Below, one piece after another: positions 16,683 to 25,822 of a stretch of DNA of 38,415 bases (the stretch's first letter is position 1; each line of letters begins with the position of its first letter). Location: the NCBI GenBank assembly GCA_013152225.1, contig JAADGR010000381.1, positions 1-38,415 of the forward strand, read 5' to 3'. Made by a program: the position numbers and the translations under genes. The notes under the pieces are model-generated. The model was not told the DNA's origin, did not search any database, and saw nothing but the letters and a program-made list of their open reading frames with translations. Source of the stretch: Calditrichota bacterium (GTDB taxonomy: Bacteria; Zhuqueibacterota; Zhuqueibacteria; Residuimicrobiales; Krinioviventaceae).

Positions 16683-17654
16683 TTATTTAGTTGCCGCAGC
16701 CATTGATTGCCGGAAGGCGCGGCGAATTCTGTATTTGTAGGCACACTTGTAAAGAACATCCGATGCCATAAACCAGTCCCGGCGGACAAGTTTGCCAAGA
16801 AAAACGATGACCGGTAAAGTCGCACGATTCACAATGAGCGATCGTATAAAATATTTGACTTTAGATTCCAGCGGCAATTCGACAGCGAAAACGCCATAGC
16901 GCATCACCAGGTGCCGCCGCAGTTCCGGATTCATCTGGTACCAACGTCCCACCGCCTGCCCATAAACCGAGGCTTTATGCAAATAATTCTCAAGGTCGAT
17001 GGGATGATAATGTGTCGCAACAATAGACTCGTCATAATAAAACCGAACGCCCGTTTGTGACAGCCGATACGCTAATTCCGTGTCTTCTGCTGCCAGTAAT
17101 TTGGTGTTGAATCCACCCAATCGTTTGAGCAGTGATTTTTTTATGGACGTATTGGCCGTGCGATATTTCCACCACTCCAACTCGATTAATTCCGCTTGCT
17201 CCAGGTTAAATTCTGTCTCCCAAAGTCTGGCTTGATCAGCATGATTCAATTCGGGTGCCATGGACACCTGCCCGAGAATACAAACTTTCGAGTCTCCAAA
17301 ATGGTTCTGGTGCTGCAAATGCCTGAGAATCAGCGTTTCCTCAGGGATCGTGTCTGCATCCAGAAAGAGGATATAATCACCTTTGGAACGGTTGATACCC
17401 AAATTCCGCGAGGCGCTCGCAGAGCCGCATTTACCGATGACAGGACGAAAATTCATTGTCGTTTGCCTGGAAAACTGTTTTAAAAACTCTGCGGTCTCAT
17501 CTGTCGATCCATCATCAACAACGATGACTTCATAGCTATATTTCGAACAGTCTTGTTTTTCGAGTCCGTGCAAAACATCTCTCAACACAAGATGTCGATT
17601 GTGTGATGGAATGATCACTGAAATTTTAGGTTTCAAGTCGAGTTGCTTTTTCAT
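16683..17654 (-). CDS. GT2-family glycosyltransferase
   Basis: A 323-aa GT-A enzyme. Residues 11-17 (ISVIIPS) and 44-53 (IVVDDGSTDE) form the nucleotide-binding part. DYILFLDADTIPEE (about 93-106) carries the DxD-type metal site (Asp99, Asp101). Downstream, KRLGGFNTKLLAAEDTELAYRL supplies the ED motif that usually holds the catalytic base. The C-terminal ~80 residues are basic with one or two amphipathic or hydrophobic stretches, suggesting membrane association. It lies 21 bases after the flippase gene and 43 bases before the next GT4 gene. The ribosome site is weak. Confidence 0.86.
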   Translation of the reverse strand: MKKQLDLKPKISVIIPSHNRHLVLRDVLHGLEKQDCSKYSYEVIVVDDGSTDETAEFLKQFSRQTTMNFRPVIGKCGSASASRNLGINRSKGDYILFLDADTIPEETLILRHLQHQNHFGDSKVCILGQVSMAPELNHADQARLWETEFNLEQAELIELEWWKYRTANTSIKKSLLKRLGGFNTKLLAAEDTELAYRLSQTGVRFYYDESIVATHYHPIDLENYLHKASVYGQAVGRWYQMNPELRRHLVMRYGVFAVELPLESKVKYFIRSLIVNRATLPVIVFLGKLVRRDWFMASDVLYKCAYKYRIRRAFRQSMAAATK

Positions 17655-17675
17655 GTTCTATCCATCTTTCTAATG

Positions 17676-19100
17676 CTAATTTGATCTGAGTTGTTTAAGT
17701 AATGCAATCTCATGAGTTGTAATCGTATGTGAGAACCATAAAAAGCCGATGTAAATTGATCCCCCGGCCAGCACTGCCAGGACAGGGTGAATGTTTTTGA
17801 GCGTTATAACTGCGACAGACATTAGTGCTGCGCCAAAAATCGGTTTCAACATCTCTGCTGAGAACTTTAGCCGCAACAGTTCTTTTTCCACCCAGTAAAA
17901 TTCCACTGTGAAAAAGACAACACATCCCGCAAGCGTGGCTATGGCAGCGCCCAGCGCGTGCAACTGTGGAATCAGTATCAGGTTAAATAAAAGCACCGAG
18001 GCTGTTGCAAGAAAATTTGCTGTCAGGTCCCTGTTTTGCAAGTGGTTGTTAATAAGAGAATATGCAAAAACCGGGATGAATGAAAACGGCACGATAAGCC
18101 AAATCAAAACCTGTAGCACGGGAATAGCATCGTGCATGCCCGGGCCGAATAACCAGTGTATCAAATTGGGAGCGAGAATATTCGTTCCCGTGGCAATTGC
18201 AATGGTAAAAATTAAAATATATTTAATGGATTTTTTAAACAATTTTTCAAACATGTCAGGATTCGTTTTTAAAATTCTCGAACTCACCGGAAATAATGCT
18301 CCTCCATAGGCGGCGGCAAAAGAAATACATATATCAACAAATTTGAATGCTACGCTGTAAAGTCCTGCTTCGGTTTCTCCTTTTAGTTTTGTTAAAAGGA
18401 TGACTGTCAATGCCCAAAACAGGGCGTTAAAAATAGCGATCATCGAGAACGACGGTACCTGTCTGATAAAGTACTTTATCAGCGAGTGCTGTATTTTCCA
18501 CTGCGGCCGGACGACTTGTGTGTTTGCATAAAAATAGCAAATAGCGAATGAAACGATTTTACTTGCCGCGACGATCAGGGCGATAGTGCGAATTCCGTAG
18601 CCATTGAGGAGAAAGAAAACACCCAGCGTTACTTTGAATATGTTTTCCGCTGATTTTGCGATGGCGATGTAGCCCATCTTTTCTGCCGCGGAAAGTATGG
18701 CGCGACTCCAGATAAAGCCGGATGTCGGTACAATAACGATTGCCAGCAAGATTGTAATGAACAATGTGTCTTTGCCCGGGTGTATCAGTTTCGCAGTCAG
18801 AATCATCAACCCGGCAAAGACGATGGACGATATGAATCCCAAAATCATCGTGTGGCCGAAATACTGTCCTGCTTTGCTATGATCGCGCGATACATCACGA
18901 ATGACCACTGCATTCAGTCCAAGCGTTGAAATTGCGCTGAACAGATTGTACAAAGAAAGAGCGAATGCCAATGATCCCAAACCGGAAGGCCCTAGGTATC
19001 GCGCAATAAAAATCCAGAATATTGCGGCTCCCAGTCTGTTTACTATTTCAGTTGCCGACCTTGCTGCTGTATTCGCAACCATCGATTTTAGTATTGTCAT
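17676..19100 (-). CDS. wzx: Wzx-type polysaccharide flippase
   Basis: A 474-aa protein of about 12-14 transmembrane segments from the MOP superfamily (Polysacc_synt). The conserved start NTAARSATEIVNRLGAAIFW is followed by FIARYLGPSGLGSLAFALSL. It would move the undecaprenyl-linked repeat unit across the inner membrane for polymerisation by the Wzy-like protein encoded upstream. Its ATG follows directly on the TAA of the short open frame at 19101-19451 (TAAATG), with AGAGGAAATAGGA just ahead. Spacing to the GT2 gene is 21 bases. Confidence 0.87.
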   Translation of the reverse strand: MTILKSMVANTAARSATEIVNRLGAAIFWIFIARYLGPSGLGSLAFALSLYNLFSAISTLGLNAVVIRDVSRDHSKAGQYFGHTMILGFISSIVFAGLMILTAKLIHPGKDTLFITILLAIVIVPTSGFIWSRAILSAAEKMGYIAIAKSAENIFKVTLGVFFLLNGYGIRTIALIVAASKIVSFAICYFYANTQVVRPQWKIQHSLIKYFIRQVPSFSMIAIFNALFWALTVILLTKLKGETEAGLYSVAFKFVDICISFAAAYGGALFPVSSRILKTNPDMFEKLFKKSIKYILIFTIAIATGTNILAPNLIHWLFGPGMHDAIPVLQVLIWLIVPFSFIPVFAYSLINNHLQNRDLTANFLATASVLLFNLILIPQLHALGAAIATLAGCVVFFTVEFYWVEKELLRLKFSAEMLKPIFGAALMSVAVITLKNIHPVLAVLAGGSIYIGFLWFSHTITTHEIALLKQLRSN

Positions 19101-19451
19101 TTATCCTATTTCCTCTGTTAGTAAATCCGTTCCGAGGTTTTCACTCTTTTCGTTTGCCACGACCAATAGCCCAAATCCATCTAGATGCTTTCTTTTGCAG
19201 TCTGCCCTGAGAAGCATGGTTACGAACGGATGAACCAGAAGAAAATAGAATAAAAATGTTACTCTGAAAAAAAGATTGTATTGTGCATTAGTTATTATTT
19301 TGAATGCCCAGCGGCCTGAGGAACGCTTGGGTTCGGGAAATGAACCGGTTGAAGATAATTTGCTTTTGTTGGAAAGATGTAGGTTGTTCCGCAAGTCGCG
19401 TTGACTTGTCGCTGTTCCGCTTTGCCTAAAGTCAGTTTGCCAGGGTGTCAT
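19101..19451 (-). CDS. hypothetical protein, possibly a gene remnant
   Basis: An open frame of 116 codons fills most of the 398-bp gap between wzy and wzx. The first half is polar and passes through a small palindrome (GTTCCGCAAGTC...GACTTG, near 19389-19411), which suggests a repeat rather than a protein. The second half has a single hydrophobic segment (LFFRVTFLFYFLLVHPFVTM) followed by a basic stretch and DGFGLLVVANEK. That ending resembles the C-terminus of methyltransferases or similar enzymes in EPS clusters, so it may be the tail of a deleted gene. The stop abuts the wzx start. Function unknown; a real small membrane protein is possible. Confidence 0.3.
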   Translation of the reverse strand: MTPWQTDFRQSGTATSQRDLRNNLHLSNKSKLSSTGSFPEPKRSSGRWAFKIITNAQYNLFFRVTFLFYFLLVHPFVTMLLRADCKRKHLDGFGLLVVANEKSENLGTDLLTEEIG

Positions 19452-19498
19452 TGTGTGCTTTTCCTTCTTGTTGTGCTGACTCTGATGCTTTTTTTGAA

Positions 19499-21058
19499 TT
19501 AATTATAGAATTCCGCTATGGGAAAATTTTTACGAATATCGAAATTTTTTAATGTTTTCATCCATTTTTTACTTGTTAACAATTCTACGGCAACCTGTTC
19601 CTGCCTTTCGTTAATGAGGATAATTGCCTCAATAATTGCCATAAGACTCCAGAAAACGATGAGCAATGAAAAACTCTCTTTGTAACTTTTGTCGGATAAA
19701 GCAGTTAGTAAATATCCGGCAAAGCTTCCCATTACGCCAACAGCAATGGCGGACAAGTACTTTGATCTGCTTTTCATCGCTTTTTTTATTCTTACAAAAA
19801 ACGCCGTTAAAAGCCATAGATAGGCGCCAAATCCGACCAGTCCCAGCTCCGCTGCGTAAAGAAGATAGGTGTTATGTACGGCTGCAATCCGTGTAAAGCT
19901 GTCTTTACTGCTCCAGTATTTTTCGAGAATTGAGCCATAGTTGTTTATGCCTACGCCGAGAATGGGGTGATCTGCGATGACGTGCAGCGCGACCTGTGCT
20001 GTCGTCAACCTGGTTTTTGCCGAACCCATGTCGTTAGAAATTAAACGGTCCCAGATCACGTTGCCATAGGCAGAAAGGAGAATTAAAAGCACCATCGAGC
20101 CAAGCGCAAATTTGCCGATCGTACGCAGGCTCATCAATCTGTACTTGAACATGAAAGGGATCATCACCGCGATCGACAGAAGCAGGCCTATCCAGGAGCT
20201 TCGCGTCAGTGTGTAAATAAGCGCGAGAATTCCTGCCATGGAAACAAAGGCAGCCAAACGGCTCATGCTTTTGGAAGATACACTAACGAGCGCCAGAATG
20301 ATGGATATCGGCAAAATAAAACCAATATAGCGCGCCAAATGGTTGCAATGACCAATTGTTCCGCCGGGTCGGGCCACATCGGCAGCTTTCATTTCGAATT
20401 CCAGTATCTGCGACGGCTCGCCCAGTCCAAGCAGGCCCAGGTTCGTTCCTTTGTAATATTGCAAACCGACAATCACTGCCTGAATCACCAATCCGAGAAA
20501 GAAAGCTTTGAGAACAAGCGTCAGATCATCTTTGTTTTTGATATTGTTTGCAAGAAAGAAAAAGAACAAAAATGCTTTGGTAAAACTGATAATGTCAAAC
20601 AGACCCCATTGCACATCTTTTGCCTGGAGCAGCGAAAAGATGCTGATGGCGATGATAGCAAGTGTTGGCAATGTGATCGCCGGGAAAAACTTGATCGTTC
20701 CGGTCTGTTTGGAGTTTGAGGCATATAAAAACGTCTGTATAATCAGGATGACAAGTAGAATGTCTGTCAGTCCGATGTTGATTCCGTTGGCACCACCCGG
20801 ACTGGGATGCAGAACAAAGTAATAGTCAGCATTCAAAGGGACGGCAAAGATCATCAAGCCCATGATGAATCGCCGTGTATCCCTGACCATTGCCAGTATG
20901 AAAGGAAATAGTAATCCAATGAAGCTGAAAACCGCCCATTTTAGTTCCAGAGACCAGATGGCCCAGGAAGCTATAGAAGCAATCAGTCCGGTTACAACAA
21001 GACCGATAATCAAATAATAGTTATGAATCATTGATTTATTTTTTGCAACAGATATCAT
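19499..21058 (-). CDS. wzy: Wzy/O-antigen-ligase-family polymerase
   Basis: A 519-aa integral membrane protein with about 12 hydrophobic segments. The Wzy_C/O-antigen ligase signature is present in the C-terminal half: HPILGVGINNYGSIL, then a periplasmic loop and VHNTYLLYAAELGLVGFGAY. Proteins of this family polymerise lipid-linked repeat units or ligate glycans in the periplasm. Next to wzx, wza and wzz, polymerisation of the EPS is the likely role. The start at 21058 has no close ribosome site (GAGGAACGGG lies 8-17 bases upstream). The ATG at 21031 is an alternative that would lose a short polar N-terminus. Confidence 0.84.
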   Translation of the reverse strand: MISVAKNKSMIHNYYLIIGLVVTGLIASIASWAIWSLELKWAVFSFIGLLFPFILAMVRDTRRFIMGLMIFAVPLNADYYFVLHPSPGGANGINIGLTDILLVILIIQTFLYASNSKQTGTIKFFPAITLPTLAIIAISIFSLLQAKDVQWGLFDIISFTKAFLFFFFLANNIKNKDDLTLVLKAFFLGLVIQAVIVGLQYYKGTNLGLLGLGEPSQILEFEMKAADVARPGGTIGHCNHLARYIGFILPISIILALVSVSSKSMSRLAAFVSMAGILALIYTLTRSSWIGLLLSIAVMIPFMFKYRLMSLRTIGKFALGSMVLLILLSAYGNVIWDRLISNDMGSAKTRLTTAQVALHVIADHPILGVGINNYGSILEKYWSSKDSFTRIAAVHNTYLLYAAELGLVGFGAYLWLLTAFFVRIKKAMKSRSKYLSAIAVGVMGSFAGYLLTALSDKSYKESFSLLIVFWSLMAIIEAIILINERQEQVAVELLTSKKWMKTLKNFDIRKNFPIAEFYN

Positions 21059-21105
21059 TTGTCAACCCGTTCCTCAATGATAAATGATGATTTTTGCTCG
21101 TGAAT

Positions 21106-22038
21106 TTATTCATCCATCAGGCGTTTGTACAAGCCATCGGGAATATCCATCCTGCGACGGTTTAAAGCGACGCCCAACAGGTTTGAATGCGCTGTGGATA
21201 ATTTCCGCTTTGCATTTTGTGCGACTTCCCAGCGGGTATGCCCTGCCCACACGACGAGAACGACACCATCAACAACAGTTGCCAGACTAAGGGCATCGAC
21301 ATAAGAAAGTACCGGCGGTGAATCGAAAATGACATAGCGGAAATGATCACGCCATTCATTAACAAGATTCAGAAAAGTCTCAGAACTGAGCAATTCAGCC
21401 GGGTTTCTATCCGGACTACCGGCAGTGATGATTTGCAAATTGCTGTCATGAACAGGTTTTGCAAACTGTTTCCAGTCCAGTTCTCCTTCAATAATTTCCG
21501 CAAGTCCGTCTTCGGCTTCCAGGCCAAAGAAACGGTGCAGCCCGGGTTGATGAAAGTTTGCGTCGACGAGCAAAATATCACTTGGTTCTGCCTTTTGCTC
21601 TTTTTTATCTTGCGCTTCTTCAGACGGCGACTCGTTAGCTTTTTTCTTGCTCAAAGTTGTGAATTCCGTTGTAAAAATTTTGTCGGCGTCGGGTTTTCTT
21701 TTTTCTTCCTCGTCGTGAATTTCCTCGGGCCGGGGAGTATCTGCGGGTTTTTCTAATTTTTGAGCAACACCGCCGGACATTAGAAATGCCAGGTAAGTGG
21801 CTATGGTCGAGGAGCCTTCTCCGGCTACTGAACTGGCCATAGACAAAACCCGCATTTGGCCGCGTAAATTCGCAATGCGTACGTATTCTTTCAGATCATA
21901 AAAATCGTTGAGGATTTCATTTGGTAAATCAAATACAAAGAGTCCTCGTTTTGCAGGGCGGTTGCCCGCCGCCCACGGTGACGCTTCGATTATCTTTTTT
22001 TCCTCAACATGATTGAGCAAATCATGGACGACACTCAT
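21106..22038 (-). CDS. BY-kinase-like (CpsD/Wzc cytoplasmic domain) ATPase with altered P-loop
   Basis: About 310 aa from the ATG at 22038 (GAGGTG six bases upstream; a GTG at 22047 is the alternative). The overall order is that of CpsD/CapB tyrosine autokinases: a Walker A region at SSVAGEGSSTIATYLA, a Walker A'-like ILLVDANFHQPGLHRFFG, and a Walker B-like YVIFDSPPVLSYVDALSLA. Two things differ. The P-loop reads GEGSST where GxGKST is usual, so the lysine that binds phosphate is replaced by Ser. About 65 charged, Glu/Lys-rich residues are inserted between Walker A and A'. The C-terminus has one Tyr rather than a tyrosine cluster. It probably partners with Wzz to control chain length, but autokinase activity is doubtful. 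It lies between the ExeA-like ATPase and wzy genes. Confidence 0.8.
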   Translation of the reverse strand: MSVVHDLLNHVEEKKIIEASPWAAGNRPAKRGLFVFDLPNEILNDFYDLKEYVRIANLRGQMRVLSMASSVAGEGSSTIATYLAFLMSGGVAQKLEKPADTPRPEEIHDEEEKRKPDADKIFTTEFTTLSKKKANESPSEEAQDKKEQKAEPSDILLVDANFHQPGLHRFFGLEAEDGLAEIIEGELDWKQFAKPVHDSNLQIITAGSPDRNPAELLSSETFLNLVNEWRDHFRYVIFDSPPVLSYVDALSLATVVDGVVLVVWAGHTRWEVAQNAKRKLSTAHSNLLGVALNRRRMDIPDGLYKRLMDE

Positions 22039-22074
22039 TATGTGCACCTCATTTTTTCAGGATGAAATAACTGC

Positions 22075-23061
22075 TTAGTTAATCGCCAACTGGCCGAGAT
22101 CAACACCATCAAAATATCCCAATTCCGTTTCCAAAATTTCGGCACCGATGTTTTTGTTGTTTCCATTCCGTTTTTTGGACAGACTATCGGTTGTAGTGAA
22201 AAATTTCGTGGTGTCTTTTTCTTCCTCTTGCGGAAGAAATTCTTTTCCTGTTGCCGGGGTAATGTTGCCTTTTTGCAAGAGTTCGGCAATGAGCACAGAA
22301 TCAACTTGTTTCATTTTTTTTCTTGCCGCTGTCAGCAGAGCATTATCGCACGCCTGGTTAATCAACCTGGGTACGCCATCGGTGACATCATGAATTGCCG
22401 AAAGGGCGGCTTCTGTAAAAATATCTTCCCGCCGCGCGCCCGCAACCCACAGGCGATGACGAATGTACTTTACCGTATCTTCCATGCCCAGTCTGGATAG
22501 CACCGCTTTCATGCTGATCCGTTGCTTTAACTGGTGCAGCATCGGATGATTAAGATGTGCGTCCAATTGTGGCTGGCCGGATAAAATGATTTGCAACAGT
22601 TTCTTGTTCACCGTTTCCAGGTTGGATAACTGGCGAATCTCTTCCAGGACTTCGGGTTTCAGGTTTTGTGCTTCATCGATAATGAGCACGTTGATCTTGC
22701 CTTTTTCGAACTCTTTGATCAGAAAGGTGTACAATTCCATCAAGAGTTCACTCATATCATCGCCTTTGGGTTTGAGACCGAAATCGCGGCAAATATACTT
22801 GAAAAGCTCGCGGGAATTCAAAGTTGTGTTAAAAACCCAGGCAAAATGGACGTTTTTTTGAAAACCACTCAGCATCGTACGGACCAGGGTGCTTTTTCCT
22901 AATCCCGGTTCACCGATGATAGCGTTGATACCTTTGCGCATGGATACTGCCGTTGTGAGGCGTTCCAATGCTTCCTGGTGAATCCCGCTTCGATAGAGAA
23001 ACTTGGGATCCGGTGAAGTACCGAACGGTTCTTCACGAAAATTAAAATGTTTTAAATACAT
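22075..23061 (-). CDS. ExeA/GspA-like AAA ATPase of EPS locus
   Basis: About 328 aa. The start MYLKHFNFREEPFGTSPDP is the classic N-terminus of ExeA-type ATPases. Walker A is GEPGLGKST (about 50-58) and Walker B is VLIIDEAQN (about 125-133). Sensor-like SGQPQLDAHLNHP and GVPRLINQACDNALL complete the AAA_22 fold. In several EPS and PEP-CTERM/exosortase loci a gene of this type lies beside the Wzz-like and tyrosine autokinase genes; no exosortase is seen here. It may energise assembly or export of the polysaccharide. The C-terminal ~70 residues are polar and low in similarity. The start ATG 23061 has GAGGTG six bases upstream. It begins 43 bases after the XRE gene. Confidence 0.84.
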   Translation of the reverse strand: MYLKHFNFREEPFGTSPDPKFLYRSGIHQEALERLTTAVSMRKGINAIIGEPGLGKSTLVRTMLSGFQKNVHFAWVFNTTLNSRELFKYICRDFGLKPKGDDMSELLMELYTFLIKEFEKGKINVLIIDEAQNLKPEVLEEIRQLSNLETVNKKLLQIILSGQPQLDAHLNHPMLHQLKQRISMKAVLSRLGMEDTVKYIRHRLWVAGARREDIFTEAALSAIHDVTDGVPRLINQACDNALLTAARKKMKQVDSVLIAELLQKGNITPATGKEFLPQEEEKDTTKFFTTTDSLSKKRNGNNKNIGAEILETELGYFDGVDLGQLAIN

Positions 23062-23104
23062 ACGACTCACCTCGCGTTAATTTTAGTGTTTCATTGCAAA
23101 TGCT

Positions 23105-23329
23105 TTAATAAACAGGTTCTGCATGTACTGCTTCCCATTTTGCAGCCATAAAAATTTCATCGACAGAAACATTGAAAAGCTCAGCGGCTTTTTTCTTAAA
23201 TTCTGCTGTTGCTTCGATACGGTTGTTCTCTACCAATGAAAGATACGTGGAACTGCATCCGAGTAAAAAAGCTAATTCGTATTGCTTTAATCCAGCTTCC
23301 CATCTCTTAATTTTCAGCACGTTCTTCAT
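23105..23329 (-). CDS. small XRE-family HTH regulator
   Basis: A 74-aa product with a single Cro/cI-type helix-turn-helix: WEAGLKQYELAFLLGCSSTY then LSLVENNRIEATAEFKKKAA. It continues AELFNVSVDEIFM, as in small XRE repressors. There is no second domain, so it probably acts as a dimer. AGGAGG lies six bases before the ATG, the best ribosome site in the cluster. It lies within the EPS gene run, between wzz and the ExeA-like ATPase gene, and may feed back on the cluster. I found no operator with confidence. Confidence 0.78.
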   Translation of the reverse strand: MKNVLKIKRWEAGLKQYELAFLLGCSSTYLSLVENNRIEATAEFKKKAAELFNVSVDEIFMAAKWEAVHAEPVY

Positions 23330-23386
23330 GAGGGGCCTCCTTTTGTGAATCAGTGATTGGTTGCTTTGCCATTTTTAAAAAGAACA

Positions 23387-24898
23387 TCAGGATTCGATTT
23401 CTTGATTCGTGTCTGTAAAATTCATATTTTTTAAATTTAACGAACCGGGGCTTTTTGCTTCAATTCGTCGATAAAAATCAGGGTGGAAATCGGGAATGGC
23501 GGCCAGAATAGGCAAGCCAAGACAATTTTGCGCATCCTCGATTGTGTTCACCGAATGATCGAAATACTCCAGAAAGAAAGCTGTCCCAAAAGAAACGACA
23601 AGTCCCAGCAAGACTGCCAAAGCTGCGTACAAAGGTCTGTTTGGCTTTACCGGGATGTGAGATGCGATTGCCGGTTCCAATAAGCGTACTTGAGCAGCAT
23701 ATTCTTTTCTGCTGGCTGAAATGCGCGCCTCTTCCCGCTGACGCACGAGCATCGAGTGGACAAGTTTCAAATCCTTAATACCGATGGTCAATTTGTCCAA
23801 CTCGTAACTTTGTTTGGAAAGATTAGAGATCGAACCAACAACTTGTCCCATGCTTTGGGCCAGCGCATCTTCTGAAGCTTTGAGCGCCTTGATTTTGATA
23901 TCTTCGACTCTTATGATGTCCTGTATTTCCGATCTTAGTTTCTGCTTGGTCTCGCGAATATCATCCAGCACACTTGCCAATTCGGGATGTTTTGGTGTGT
24001 ACTTTTTTGCCAGGGCATTCTTCTTCAAGTCAAGGTCGAATAGCGTCTTTTTCAAAAGATTCAGGTAATCCTGTTTGCTGCCCATTCCTTCGGTGGTCTC
24101 TGTCGTCGGTATGAAAAGGCCGTCATTCTTTTTGATTTGTTCTTTGATGATTTTTAGCCTGGCTTCTTTGGATATCCGCTCCGCGCGGACTTTGGTCAAT
24201 TCTTTATCAAAATCGGCGACTGAGGAAAAAAGTATTTCCGTCTGTTTATCCGGTAAAAGAATTTTTTGCTGGCGTTTGTATATCATTCCTTTTTGTTCAA
24301 GTTCATTGATCCGTTTTTCGATCATTTGGATTTGCTTGTCGAAAAAATCGTATGCCCTGTCGTCCCGGTCAATTGATGGCCTTTGCGTGATGTATTCCGT
24401 AACGATCTTTTCGACCACCTTGGCCGCAAAATTTGGATCCGTATCATCGAATGAGACGGAGAATACATTTGTGTCTTTTTCACGTTCCACGTCGACCTGT
24501 CTGGCGAGTTTCTCAACGGCTTTGTCATGCATCTTTGCTGCCTCGGCAACGTCTTTGATCTGCTCACCCTTTTTCGGCTGATCCATCTTTAAATCGGAAA
24601 CAACGGGCTCGAGGATACTGCGCATCTTAAAAATGAGCAATTCAGATGCAAGTTGGTCGTATGGCACTTTAGTGTTTTGTTGGTAATTGCCCAGCAGAAA
24701 AGACTTGTCGGCATTCTCCTGGTATTTCACCATCACTTTAGCCGTCGAGCGAAAAACCGGCGGCATGATAAACGCTGCCGCAACTATGCTTGCCACAATA
24801 ACGGTGAAAAGAATGAGTATTACTTTGCGCCGTTTGAAAACAATTCCCAAAAAACTTTGAGGTGACATCGGACTGTCAAATTTGTTGTACTCGATCAT
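23387..24898 (-). CDS. wzz: Wzz/GNVR-type polysaccharide co-polymerase
   Basis: A 503-aa PCP family protein. A first membrane segment (about 26-46) leads to PPVFRSTAKVMV, the conserved Wzz motif. A long periplasmic coiled-coil region runs from about 185 to 400. The Pro-rich GNVR-like region before the second membrane segment reads LLEPAIASHIPVKPNRPLYA. The second membrane segment is LYAALAVLLGLVVSFGTAFF (about 425-445). A short cytoplasmic tail of about 55 residues follows, without a kinase domain; the separate BY-kinase-like protein downstream would supply that. It sets chain length and couples Wzy to Wza. The ATG has GAGGGAG six bases upstream. It follows wza by 61 bases. Confidence 0.88.
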   Translation of the reverse strand: MIEYNKFDSPMSPQSFLGIVFKRRKVILILFTVIVASIVAAAFIMPPVFRSTAKVMVKYQENADKSFLLGNYQQNTKVPYDQLASELLIFKMRSILEPVVSDLKMDQPKKGEQIKDVAEAAKMHDKAVEKLARQVDVEREKDTNVFSVSFDDTDPNFAAKVVEKIVTEYITQRPSIDRDDRAYDFFDKQIQMIEKRINELEQKGMIYKRQQKILLPDKQTEILFSSVADFDKELTKVRAERISKEARLKIIKEQIKKNDGLFIPTTETTEGMGSKQDYLNLLKKTLFDLDLKKNALAKKYTPKHPELASVLDDIRETKQKLRSEIQDIIRVEDIKIKALKASEDALAQSMGQVVGSISNLSKQSYELDKLTIGIKDLKLVHSMLVRQREEARISASRKEYAAQVRLLEPAIASHIPVKPNRPLYAALAVLLGLVVSFGTAFFLEYFDHSVNTIEDAQNCLGLPILAAIPDFHPDFYRRIEAKSPGSLNLKNMNFTDTNQEIES

Positions 24899-24959
24899 GA
24901 CTTTCTCCCTCAGGATAAATTTTAATTTGCTTCCCTTTCATTCAATTGCTTTGCCGGGA

Positions 24960-25712
24960 TCAATACCTGTGATTCCAGATCATATATCTTGTCCAAATAT
25001 CGAGCGGCGGCAGGAGTATGTCATAGTATTGCGAAATAAAGTTATTGACATCCGCAATAAAAGTTCGCGGGACATACACCACATCAAAAGGTTTGAGAGG
25101 GAGGTCTTGTCCGGGCTGCTTTCTCAGAGATGCTAAATCCAGATTGATGCGAGTCGCTTCAGCTCTATGCTGGTTGTCCTCTCTCAGCAAAATAATACTG
25201 CTTAATTTTGCCGAAGTTTTTACTCCTCCAGCCGTTGCAAGTGCGCGTAAGATGGTCATACCTTTTGAGATGGGATATTTTCCCGGTTTTGCGACTTCAC
25301 CCATGACGTAAAACTCCTGGCCGCCGAACTCTCTTACAATAACCGTAACTTGCGGATTGATCAAAATTTCACTGTAGGCGTCGGTTACGATTTTGTTTAA
25401 CTGCATCGTGGTCATTCCCAAAACCAGAATGTCTCCGACTCTTTGCAATGAGATTTTTCCATCCGGCCGAATGGCTACGGTTTCGTTATATTGTTCGTTA
25501 TTAAAAAACTTTACTTCAATCACATCGCCGTAGCCGAGCACATAATCGGATGTCTCGACAATATCGTTGTTCGCATTGTGATCGAGTTGAACAATGGCTT
25601 TGCTGCTCCCGGCCTCGCTTTCTCCGGAATACGGTTGGACCGAGCAGGCCATCGTCACTATGAGTGGCAGAGTCATAAGGCTCAAAATCCATTTACTGTT
25701 TCGTTTCTTCAT
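24960..25712 (-). CDS. wza: Wza-like outer-membrane polysaccharide export lipoprotein
   Basis: About 250 aa. The signal peptide ends in VTMAC (Cys23), a lipobox. The Poly_export domain follows: YVLGYGDVIEVKFFNNEQYN then ETVAIRPDGKISLQRVGDI. An SLBB domain comes next (EFYVMGEVAKPGKYPISKGM, then TILRALATAGGVKTSAKLSS). It ends with PFDVVYVPRTFIADVNNFIS, usual for this family. It is shorter than E. coli Wza (379 aa), as is common outside Enterobacteria. It forms the outer-membrane channel for the polysaccharide. I start at ATG 25712 rather than the upstream start at 25817, because GAGGG lies five bases ahead and it places the signal peptide at the N-terminus. Confidence 0.88.
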   Translation of the reverse strand: MKKRNSKWILSLMTLPLIVTMACSVQPYSGESEAGSSKAIVQLDHNANNDIVETSDYVLGYGDVIEVKFFNNEQYNETVAIRPDGKISLQRVGDILVLGMTTMQLNKIVTDAYSEILINPQVTVIVREFGGQEFYVMGEVAKPGKYPISKGMTILRALATAGGVKTSAKLSSIILLREDNQHRAEATRINLDLASLRKQPGQDLPLKPFDVVYVPRTFIADVNNFISQYYDILLPPLDIWTRYMIWNHRY

Positions 25713-25822
25713 CTCATCCCTCACACACTTAATTAATTTTTTACTAAAAAAGTTTAAAAAATAGGCACAGCTCTCAGGGCAATATTCCCAATGGCGCGTG
25801 TGCCATGAAATCGGCATGGCGA

